NCBI GenBank assembly: GCA_009760885.1
Contig: CM019719.1
Span: 27,151,084 to 27,215,083 of the forward strand
Source: Achatina immaculata
Taxonomy: Eukaryota; Mollusca; Gastropoda; Stylommatophora; Achatinidae
Length of the DNA: 64,000 bases
Direction of reading: 5' to 3'
Shown here: in pieces, positions 46,701 to 58,894 of the stretch
Layout of the letters: every line of letters starts with the position of its first letter
Position numbering within the stretch: the stretch's first letter is position 1
Made by a program: the position numbers and the translations under genes
The notes under the pieces: model-generated
Databases searched by the model: none
What the model was told of the DNA's origin: nothing
Seen by the model: only the letters and a program-made list of their open reading frames with translations

Positions 46701-49700
46701 CTTGAAGCATCTGGAAGTAGAGATATTCACATGCAAAGCTGGGCACACATGGATGCATTGAATACAGATCTTGCTTTGTATTGGACTTCATTGTGGTCAG
46801 ATGTAAAACAGAATTTTAGGTACTGCGTTGGTGTAGTGGTTAGTGGTTAGAAGATCCCTGCTTTGATTTTGCACTTGGGCAGAATTTTTTGGACTGGCCA
46901 GCACCAGGATCAACCCAGCCTCAAAATATGGGTACCTGGGGTTTTCCTAGGAAAACAAAGGCAGCGAGGCATCCTTACCTCAAATACTGTAGTGGCCTAG
47001 AAATGTGAAGGCACTAACACTTCACACCACACAACATGCAAATTCTGTGGAACTTTGATTGAGATATTAATTTACAGTATAAATCGTCATTCTTGGTAAA
47101 ACTGAATTGTTGCTATCATAATTTTTAATTTTTATTGAACCATTTTATTGTGTCTATTACTTTCATCTTCTTTGTTCATGTTTCTCGTTCTTTTGTCATG
47201 ATAGTGACAGGATATCATTTACTGTATAAGATGATGTTTTCCACACATCTCTATAACAACAGTAATCATTAATTGTGGAGCAGATCTCTTCATTTGGTTA
47301 TATCACTACTGCTGTTGCCTACCAGCTGATGCAGTTGTAGAATTGGGTACATGACACACACTGTGGAGCATAGTAATTCTTGCAGGTCCTATGATGTACA
47401 TGCATTTGTGCCAAGATTCTCCTGGGAGGAGATTTCTCAAGTAGATGGGAGTATTTATGGACTTACCCAAAAACAAAGAATGATGACCCCTAAAACCATC
47501 AGTTTTTTTTTCTTTTTTTCTCTGTGTGTTTCACCTGAAGTCACTGTGACCTGCCACATGTTACAAATTATGTGAAAATGTTTATCTGACCGTCATCTTA
47601 TGACATCTTATGACTGTCATCAGAGCTAAGCATGAGCAGAGCCCAGTGGACGTGGCCTCTGTAAGCTCCCTCCTAAGGACAGCAACAGCTTGGACTGACC
47701 ACCATCTCAAGTTACAGTCACCAGAGAAGGAGGAGCAGCTTTTTAGCATTCTGTGTATAATGTCAGACATTGTCCTGGAAAAATGCAGGCAAATAGATCT
47801 TATTTTTTAAAAGTTTGTTTGGAATGCATATTTAGATACTTGAAGATGCTTGTAACAACACACAAGTTAAATGGCATCCTCATGTCAGGTGCTTGCTGCT
47901 GCATACCTTGAAATTTAAGTGCCATACATTTAAACTCTGTGTATAATTGCTTCTCCAAGGACCTCCTGTAACATGCAGGATTATACATGCCGTATGCTTT
48001 TGTCATACCATATGGACATCATATGATGTAAACACTTCACATGGGCTTGACATATCATATGATATAAACACTCCACATTGACTTAATATATCATTTGATA
48101 TAATATATCCTTGGGCACTTAAAATGTTGTATTTGCATGCCATATAATATTTGGCAAGTGATGACTTACATGTCATTCACTTTCAGTAAAACCAGAAAAG
48201 TTGTATGTCATACTTAGGTACCATATACTTACTGTAATGTAAGTTCAGATGTCATATTTGCATATCATATACCTAATAAAAAACTAGCAAAGTTGAAATG
48301 TCATATGTATCACACACTGTAACATTAAATAAGTTAAAGTATAGTTTTTATGTATCATTTAATTACTGCAATATTAAATAAGTTTGAATGTCATATTTAC
48401 ATATGTTGAAACATTAGACAAGATTAAATTTCATATGTATCTGATACTTGTACAGTGTCAGATTTTACTTATGTACATAAATATCATATAGTTTCTATAC
48501 ACCAGTGTCATGTAGTTTCTGTAGTGTCACATAATGGAGCAAGATGCTGCCTGCTTTGGCAGTTAATGGCCTATAGTGCACATGCTGGCATCAGAGTTGG
48601 TGAATCAAGACCCTGTCCCACCTTGCTGTTTGTACCCGCAGTAGTAGGCCTAGGCTGGCTGACAGTGCAGGGATCGCCATAGTCCCTTTGGTGTTGGGAG
48701 TCTTGCAAAAAATAAAAGTGTTGCACATCTCCTGCTTTTTTAACTCCATTAAAGGACTGAGAAAGGAGCCAAGCCACTGTAAGCCATTTCCAATCCGATA
48801 TGCTGCTTTGCCACAATACCTTCATCACACTGACCGCAAAGAACATCATGCGTGCAGTTCTGGGGAGATGGAAGAAGGAGAAGTAGCATTGCACAGTTTC
48901 AGTTGACTGTATTAGTCTCATTATATTTGGTAAGTGTTTATCTTGCTTTCATCTGCTTCATGCAGATTGCTTCGAGGAGATGCTATTTTCTGTGGAAATA
49001 CAGATGAACAAACGCAAGACCTGAAGGCTGTCATCAAGGCTATATGTAGCAAGCTTATTCTTCCATGGGTGATGGTTAGTTCACTTACAAACATGCCAAT
49101 ATGACATAACCATTTGGTGATTAGTTGTAGTGTATAGCATATTTTTATACAGGCAAAGGTAAACAAGAGAATTTTGTTAATGTTTGATGAGTAGAGAAAT
49201 TTTTGCAGAGTTTTAACATGTGTTTAAATGTCTTGAACATGCTAACATGACATCATTTGAAGTAAATGCAGTGTGGGAAGGTAAAAAAGAAGTGCTTAGG
49301 GCCAGTGAACAGAACCACATAGGTGGTGTGAATGAAACATCACCAGATTATGACAGAAGGGAAATTTGATGCAAGGTTTCAAACATTATAAATGAGTTTT
49401 TTAAAATTCCTATTGCAGCAGAAGTTTGGTTTATAATTCATAGGAAAAAAAAGGCAAAGGTAATCCTGTCATGTCTTAGAGGCACATAGGGATATGGTGT
49501 TAGTGCCCATATTTTCATAACATAACGATAATGAAAATATTAGTCTTGTATATTTGTATATATATTATATATAAAAATACAATATTTGTATTGGATATTT
49601 GAATAAATAGATATATGTGAAGAAAACAATCACGTGTCTGCTGAGAGATCAGTCAGTAGAGTTAAAACAGTGGCCACTAAATTATTTATCATGGATCCTC

Positions 49701-52700
49701 ATTAGTTTATATTTTATAATATAATTTTGTTCTTTACGTTAGTCTTTAAACTCAAATACAATCTGTTTACAACTTACAGGGACACTGGCATTATCTGAGT
49801 GACAGTGATAGAATAGAAAAGTTTCTAGCATGCCTGGATTTTCATATGTCAGCTACTGGGGAAGATCAGACTAAAGAGTCTGCTAACGCAGTCACCATTG
49901 GACTCCCTTGTCACATACTCTCTCTCTCACAGCAGTCGCAGTAAGTGACAAAAATGTGACAAGCTGCTGGCATGAGTGTAATACATTTTTGCCTGCTATT
50001 TTTAGGATATTAGATGTGTGATGACATGTGGAGCACTTCTGGAAGAAAGTTTTGGGATAACTGATATAGTTTTGAAGAAAGTGAGAAGATTGAAGTAGCA
50101 CTGGCATGAAAGATACAATAAACAGCAGCAAAATAACTAATATTTCAGCAGAAGGAGAACATAGCAGAAAAACACACTTAACTAATGCTAAAATTTAAGG
50201 AAAAAAAAACCCCCATCTGATAGGAGATCCGGCTACTGTGCAAGCTAAACATAAAACAAAGAAAGCTTGTAATGTATTTCTTGTCAATTAACCCTTTCAG
50301 CATTGTCTTTCCAAGCCTCTCATTTACCTGCCACGGTTTTCTGAATTAACTCTTCCCGTGTCGCAGGAAAAAAATGTAGATGTTCCCGTCTGTGCCACAC
50401 AAAATGTGCGGGTCTTGATATGTACAGGGGGTATAGTTGTAAAAGTGAATGTACAAAGTATTTCCACTTTAAAAGTATGCATATTATGCATGAAAATAGT
50501 TGTAAATGTAAGAAGATTTCATAAATGAAGAGTTTTTTAGGAAAAAAGAAGTAGTGTGATGATTTTAGCTGATAATTGTGTACTGCTTACCATCGGCGAT
50601 GCCTAGATGTACAATATTTACCATCGGCGATGTCCAGATCTACTTAAATTTTCATATGATCTCGTCGTGTGGTGGAATTCTCACTAAAATAATGTCTGAA
50701 ATAACCTTCTAACTACTTCTCCAGTCCATTTAATAGGTCTAGATGTACTTGGGGTACATTCAGGAACATGTCCTTATGCCTCCAAAATCACACTAAATAT
50801 TGACCTTTCTTGGTTAAGAACATCGATTTCACTCGGTTGTTAGCCACGCTTTGGACTGAACTATGAAAGGTCACCAGACATGCGCAGATAAATCGTGTAC
50901 AATAAGAAGTTACACTGGTTTTACGCTGCAACGAAACAAACCTCGCTATAACGAGGATGGCAGTCACTAGACTAATTGGAAGACCTCGCAGTAACATGGA
51001 TGGCAGGGGAAGAGTTAAATTGGGATAAACTGTGTACTACTATTTTTCACACTATCTTCATAAAATAACTGTCCAGGCAGGAAGCAACTGCAAATATAAA
51101 GCACATAGTCATTTTTTTTTTTAGGTCCAGTTTTCTATGTTTGTAATACTAGCATGTATATATATTTAGTACATATGGCTTCAAGCTCATTATGGAGTTA
51201 TTATTTCAGTATCACATGCTCCTTGACTTATGATCATCTGACTTAAGATTTCACAATAGCAGACTTATGATTTCACAGTAGAGTATACTGCATATAACTA
51301 AACATTCTACAGTCATTATATGAGCTGTTTCACACTGCCGAGATTTAGCAGCCCTGATCTCGTTCTCACATCCAGTTTTTAACTATATTTATTTTACATT
51401 CACTTTTACCTGTTTTATTCCTGTGTTGTTGATCAGATAACAGGCAGGTGTGAGGATAACAGTGCGGTGATAATCCTGGAAAAAGCAAGCATCCTGTGGT
51501 GCTTATTGAATATTGGAATTTTAGGACTTAAGTTCAGATTATACAGAAAGGTTGTGAATGTTGAGATTGTGCTCAGGGGGCAGTTGAACTTTGGGTTCAA
51601 GATCTCATCCAGCATCACTTTGGGTCTTCTGGCGTAGATAAATATAAGATGTCTCAGGGACTTGGAACAGCAGAAGTGCTTGGGATTTTCTTGTCTACCA
51701 TGATGGAAGGATAATAGCATTGGTTTCGGGAGCCTTTGAAGTCACAAAATCAAGCATGTGAATGGAAGTTGATGTTCTGTCGGTGTTAGTGGAATGGCTA
51801 GTAGCCAGTGATGTGATTTAATGGTGTCATTGTGACAGATTCACAGAGTATGCTTCATAAAATTGAGAAGAAATTGCTTCAAAAAAGAATGGGCTTATCT
51901 ATTAAGCCAGTCAGCTGTGATAAGCCTAACGTGGCTTTACTGCCCATGACATGTGGGAGTACATGGCAATAAACTTGCTAGACACACTAAAATAATGAAC
52001 TGTAGGCTGAGAATACTCAGTAAATACTTAGAAAATACTTGGTAAAAAGTGGAACGAATTTAAGAACAGTGCAGAGATCTTCTTCTTCTTCGTTCACATT
52101 GTTTGTCTATACCTGCAGTCCTGTCTCTTGGATAAATTTCACTGTTTTTTGTAATTCATGTATGGAACCGTAGAGCTTATCTTCTTTAGTGGTTTCACTG
52201 GGCCAGTAATTATTTCTCAGTGTTTCATAGTTGGTGCAGTTCTGGAGGATATGTTCCACAGTTTGGGGCACCTGGGCACATGTACATAGATTAGTAGTAA
52301 CAACCTTAAACTTTGTATACATATGACTTCGGAGTCGGCTGTGTCCTGTTCGGAGACGGAAGATGGTGACTTGTTCCTTTCTGTTTAGCATGTGGTAGTC
52401 ATCATGTGGTGGTGTTTGTGGCTTCCTGTAGGTTTTTATCATGCTTTTCTTCTGATTATAGGTGATTGGTATGTCTGGTTGCTCCATTTCAGTGCCCTCT
52501 TTGGCCAGATGGTCAGCTTTCTCATTGCCTGGTATCCCACAGTGGGAGGGAATCCATTGCAAAGTGACTCCATGTTGTAAGTCAATTTTTGACAAGGCAT
52601 CCTTAAGGTTTGGTAGTTTGTTGCACTGAAGAGCTTCCAGTACTGATCTTGCATCTGTGAGAATTACTACAGGACATGTATCAATTCTGGAGTCTGATAG

Positions 52701-55700
52701 TTTTTCAACTGCAGCAATAATTGCCCTAACTTCTGCATCAAAGTTGTTGCAGTATTTTCCAGTGGGTATGGAAATCTTGTCAGTGGTGTTGTTTGGATAT
52801 TCAATATGTGCTCCTGCCCCTCCATTCTTTATGGCATTATGTGCAGATCCATCTGTATACACACGTATCCAGGTGTCACATGGATATTTGTCATCTAACA
52901 CACTAAGTGTGGCTGTTGATCTTACAAGGCTGCTTTGCATCTCACCATTCTGCACACCTTTCACTTCAGTCTGAATAGTTATTTGTGTATAATCTGCATC
53001 TTTCCATGGTGTATGCTCTGGTACAGATGATAATGGAGCGACTACAGTTGGAAGGTCAGGTATCAGCTTATGCATACGCTTTGCCTGATGAATGAAGCTG
53101 CTTCTTTTAAGCCAACTTAATGCCAAGTTATTGAATCTGTCCTTCAGGGGATGGCTTACAGAGCTAAGGAATTTCTCTCCCATGGTCATGACCTTTGTTT
53201 CTCTACGTTCCTTTAGTGCTTGAACACCAACTATTTTTTGCATTTCTACTATTGGTGTGGACCTCATGGCACCTGTGATAATCCGTAGAAACTGATTTTG
53301 AACCTTGTCTAGATTATGCAACGTAGTGTTTGATGCTGTGCACCAAGATGTTGAGGCATATTCTAAATGTGGTAGAATACTTTGCTGATATACATTCTTG
53401 AGGATTCTTTCACTAGCTCCCCATGTGGTTCCACTTAAATTTCTTAATATGGCTAGTTTTCTTCTGGCTTTTGCTTCTGCACTGTTGATGTGTTGCTTCC
53501 ACGTCAGTTTTGAGTCAAGAGTCACTCCTAAGTAAGTGGGTTGGTTGTCCATCCTTAAGGATATTTCATTTACAAGGATCTTACCTGCTTTTTGTTTAGA
53601 TGAGAGAGTGAACAGAGTGGTACTTGATTTCTCTGTGTTGATACTTACACACCATTTGTTTGTCCATGATGTCAAGATGTCTGCTGCTCTTTGGAGTCTC
53701 TGTGTAGCAACTGTCGCATATTCATCTGTACACCACATGACCAGATCATCTGCATACAGTGCCGCTTTGATTCCATAGGGAAGTTCCTTGATCAAGTCAT
53801 TAATGAATACAAGGAATAGTGTAGGCGAAAGGACTCCTCCTTGTGGTACACCGTGTCGCAGAAGTACTTTCTGGCTTTTGTGTCCATCCAGTACTACTCT
53901 AGCTCTTCTATTGTGTAAATAGGACTTTATCCAGTTGTATAGTCTTCCATTCACATTGCAGTTTCTTAGTTTCCACAGCAGACCTTTTTTCCATATTTTA
54001 TCAAAGGCTTTCTTTAGGTCTATCCACGCTGCAAGTACAAGGTTTTTCTCTTGGAATGCATCCTCAGTCTCTTGAGAGAGATAGGTCACTTGATCTTCTG
54101 TACTGTAGTACTGCCTAAATCCTTCTTGTTGTGGAATGAGAAGGTTTTCACTTTCTAGGTACCATTTTAGCCTCAGGTCAATGATGCGTTCCATCGTTTT
54201 GCAGAGGCAGCTAGTGAGACTGATTGGCCTGTAGCTGGAGGCAGTATCACTGTTTTTCCCTGACTTTAGCAGTGGTACCATGCTTGCTTCCTTCCAGATT
54301 TGAGGTCACTTACCTGTGCTCCAGCACATATTGAAAATATCCAACAGCTTTCCCATTGCTGCCATTCCCAGGTTCTTGATCATTTCATTGGATACTCCAT
54401 CTGGTCCTGGTGATTTCCTTGGTTTCATTTTACTGACTGCTATGTCTAACTCGCTGCATGTGATTGGTGCATCCATGACCTCCACTTTTCTGACTTGTTC
54501 CTCTTCTTTCTGTGGGTCAATGCTCTTTCTCTGGATAGATATCAATGTTGCAGTCCTGTGCAAACATGTGAGCAAAGTGATCTGCTACCTGCTTACCTGT
54601 AAGAGTTTTCCCATCCTCTATTAGTGTAATCTTTGTACTTCTTCCAGTACTCTCATCATTTAACTGTTTGATTAGTTTCCACAGTTTCCTTCCATCCTTT
54701 TCAAAGTTTAGGGACTCTGTTTTCTCTCTCCAACTTTCCCGTCTGGCTTGCAGCTTGGCTCTCTAAAATTTGGCCTTAGAATGTTGGTAATTATTGTGGT
54801 GTTCTTGGCATGGTCTATTTTCTGCTTGCTTTCGAGCTGCTTCCACATCATCATGGAGTTTTCCCAGCTCACTAGACCAGTATGGTTTATAGTACCTGCG
54901 AGCTCCTCTGGGAATGGTTTCACGAGCGGCCTGAAGGATACAAGCATTGAATTCCTTCACTATGCTGTTAATATCCTTAACTTCTATTGACAGCTGTCCC
55001 ACCAAGATACCTGTACGATGTCTGTACATTGTCCAGTTTGCTTTTTTATAGTTCCATCTGGGGAGAGGGCTACTGGTGTTAAGGAGTTCATTTTCTATTG
55101 TCAGGAAGACTGGTCGATGGCCGCTATCTCCAAGTTGTTTTCCAACTTCACGTGTAATGTTCCACTTTAGATCTGGAGAGTGGAATGCCAGATCTGGTGT
55201 TGAGGTTGTACGCCAAGCCCTTGAGTAAAATGTTGGGGGATCCATCGGCTGGTTGATCAGGAGAAGTCCATTATCATCCTGCCAGCTCTCAACTTCCTCT
55301 CCTCTCTTGTCTATGTGGTCATAGCCCCAACTCTGGGAATGGCTGTTAAAATCGCCACAGACCATCAGTCTCTCTTTGTGTGGGATTGTTTCTAAAGCAA
55401 GTGGGCGGTCATTAGGACAGTAATAGTTAAGGAGGTGGAAATCTGTATTACTACTTTTTAGATGGATCATCTGATATTCGGCTCCTTCCATGAACACTCC
55501 CACCTGACATGCGCTGATGTTATTCTTAACAAGTGTGAGTACTCCTCCTTTTCTTCTGTCCTGTTGGTCTGATCTAAAACACTGGTAGCCTCTGATTTTA
55601 AAGACGGCATCTTTGGTTAGGTGTGTCTCCTGTATGCAGCATATACTTACCTGCTCTGCAAAAAGTATGTTCTCTAGTTCCACCTTTTTGCTATAGCCAT

Positions 55701-58700
55701 CTCTAACACTGCTGACACCCTCAGCATTCCACTGCATTATTTTAAGTTCTTGCTTTTTGGCTGTTTTCTTCCGTTGTATTTCTTGGCCAGTAGCTCTACT
55801 CTCATGTCTCCTGACTCCACAAGACAAACTGAGAGGACCTCCAGTAGCATTGGTTGGACCCTTTCGAGGCAGGGGGCCTGGCACTGCACCTGCCTGGTTA
55901 GTCTTCACAGGGCGAGCACCATGTTTGAATACTGCAGATAGAGACATTTCATTAGCGATAATGTGTGTTACCCTGATTTTTGCGATGTGCCTTTTGGCTG
56001 GGTAACTCCAACTTCAGCACCTTTCCTTGCTAGGGCAGACTGTGGTCTTGCTCGAGAACCGCTGCATTCAAAATTATGGGACGCTGGAACCACATGGGTT
56101 AAACTCGCTGTTTAGTTACACGTAACATCATCTTCTTCAATCATTATAGTACCTCTCCACTAAATCCACCCCTTTTTACTTTTCAAACTTCCTCACAGCA
56201 TCACTCTGCAACCCCGCTATTTTCTCTGCAACCCCTCTTCTCTGCAACACCTCTTCCCCAATCACCTGTTTCAAATTCTCCCAGCTAGGCCAGTAGTGCG
56301 TCACTCTCTCTCCCCTCCCCGGTTCCCCATCCACCACTCCCAGTTACAACCCACCGACCACATGTCACAGGTCTCTATTTAAACAATTTCCACGTCCTAC
56401 CAGATCCATTCCTGACACACACCGCCAGACAAGCCACACCTTGCAATTTACAGCTAAGTACTTTTTTTTTTTTAATACAGTATTCATGTAAATCTATACT
56501 TTATCTCCTCTCCCTATTTCTTCGTCCTGTATGTTTTTGTATGATTAAGGCTCACGCCGAAACGTCACAACTTTGTAATCGTTAAGTAATAAAGCTGCTC
56601 CTACTTTTTTCCAATTTTATACATTCAACGATATCCATTCCCCGCCACCTATAGTCTGCTGGCTCTGTTTTGTTTACATCATTCTGATAGCCATTGTTGT
56701 AAAGACCTATAGGCTTGTCACGTCCTGGATTCATTGGTTTCACACCAGACTTCTCTCATCCCCACCAGAGATCTCCATGTCCCCATCTGTCTACCAACTT
56801 GACATTACATTTTACAAAAATAACAATTACAATTAGTGTTGATTGCTACAAGTTTCTGGGCTTCAGAAGTAGGTCAGAATTTTTAAGCAAACAGATCTAT
56901 GTTCCCTGTCTCACAAACACTATGTTAAGATAAGTGTGCTCTTAACACAGTTGTTCCCAGGGGTCAGTGCAGAGATAAGGCAGATGAGCGAACAACAACC
57001 TGTCTCATGGATGATCAGAAAAAGGAGATGGACATGTATCAATCACATGATGAGAAAAAGCAGTCAGAGAATCCGAAAACAAGCAGTCAAGTGGAACAAA
57101 ACAGGCCGAAGAAAAAGAGGTCAACCACGTGAAACTCTAAAGAGGACATTGTTAAGAGAGGGCAAATTCTTCTTACATCCTTCCTGTGTCGTTAAAAGTC
57201 ACATAGGGCTCACATGGTAGCTCACTAAGTTTTCATGTTTTCGGCGAGCTTTTCAACCTCGTCAGGGGATTTTATGCCTAGTAATTTAGCTAAATCCCTT
57301 GATGAGGTTGAAGAGCTTGCTGAAAACAGGAAAACTTGGCAAACTACCATGAGAGCCCTATGTAATGTTTAACGGCATGGGAAGGATGCAAGATGAAGGC
57401 TGAGAATGGACAAGGGTGACATTAAAAGTAAGTAAAGATAGTCCCATAGCATTTCAAATGCCGTAGGGGATGAAGCGTTAGAGACCTCATTATGCTGGGT
57501 CATCAGCGTATGAGGTAGGGTGACCAGTTCCTTTCCTCGCTGCCTTTACTTCCCAGATTTTCTCTGGTACCCATTTTACGAGGCTGGGTCGACCTCAGGG
57601 CCGTATTGGTCGGAAAAAAAATCCCGCTCAGCTGGGGATTTGAACCCTCGACCATTTGGTTGCTAGACGAGTGCTCTAACCACTACGCTAGCCGGCCCCT
57701 AAGGGTGACATTGCTAATGTAGTATTGAAAAGCCTGAGATAAAATGAAGATCGGGAGTAGAAGAACAATGTAGTTGTGAAGAAATTGCTGGAGCTAGGAC
57801 AAATTAAAGGTGCTGACAGGAAATCAAGACTGTGTGGCAAAAAACTCATCATAAACAACCAACACTTGACGGGAACTATTAACAGACATACTCTTGGATG
57901 GATGCTGCAGGATGTGGCAGAGCATATATGCAGCTGTCCTGAATTCAGTGACACCAGAGTCTAAATTTTGAACCTTTGAATCCTGCGCTGTTTTACAGTA
58001 TTGGTTTTATTAGATGTATTATTGTATCACATTTGATATGTTTAATAAAAAAATTCATTGTTATTTTTATGTATGTACCATTTCTTTCTTTCTTTCATGC
58101 ACTGCATTTGTGGTTTCAGACTGATATTTCCCAAACAGAAAATGAAAAATAAAAATGAGACACTTTTATAAACATTAGATATGTATGCATATATCATCAT
58201 CATCATCATCATCATCATCAGGTGCCGTGCTTCTCCAGAGTACACGATCTTTCATGCAGGCCATCAGCTCAGTTGGTGATCTCCTCTCACACCATCCCAT
58301 CAGACTGTCCAGTATCATTTCTCTTGGTCTTCTTCTTGATCTTCTTCCTTCTATTTTTCCTGTTGTTATAATATTTTCAATGCCCCCTCTTCTCATTGCA
58401 TGTCCTATGAAAGTACATTGTCTCTCTCTTATCTTTTTGACAAGATTTTTTTGTCTCTTCAGCTCTTCTCCTACATTCTTCATTAGTTATTTTTGCTGTC
58501 CAGGGGATTCACAACATTCTTCTAATAAACCACATTTCTGCTGCTTCCAATGATTTTTGTGCAGACATGCCTATTGTCCATGATTCACTTCCATATAACA
58601 GGATAGGTTCAATACAGCATTTTAGGACTCATTTTCTAACATTCATTATTAAGGATGTGTTGAATAATATGTTTCTCATTCTCTGAAATGCAGTTTTTGC

Positions 58701-58845
58701 TTGGCCTATTCTGTTCCTAATTTCTGTTCTGCATTTCCCAACTGAAGTTATTACTGCTCCAAAGTATTTGAATTTCTGCACCTGCTTTAGAATAGTTCCA
58801 TTTAATTTTATACTGCATGTTGGTAGATTCCTTTTCTTAGATGTG

Positions 58846-58894
<49 letters not shown>

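Larger units (their letters stand above)
52079..56964 (-). mobile_element. APE-RT-RNaseH LINE, near full length (with nested Penelope fragment)
   Basis: Flanked by a perfect 12-bp duplication CAGTGCAGAGAT (52067-52078 and 56965-56976), so the insertion is 4886 bp. The 3' tail (GAA)n is at 52079-52092 and the 5' end at 56964. The positions 56045-56605 belong to a separate Penelope-like insertion. On the minus strand the endonuclease and the polyprotein follow in order; see the CDS entries. Sequence identity to the 39744-41642 copy is high. The domain order places it near the I clade; the exact family is not determined. Confidence 0.92.

Noticed and set aside
46461..46850. 129-codon frame as one large MEI1 exon
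   Set aside because: It reads through a good donor at 46635 and into a SINE2; the frame does not fit the phase left by exon 9.
52392..52974. Open frames on the plus strand opposite the LINE
   Set aside because: They mirror the RNase H coding strand, appear identically opposite the other copy (40060-40641), and have no independent support.
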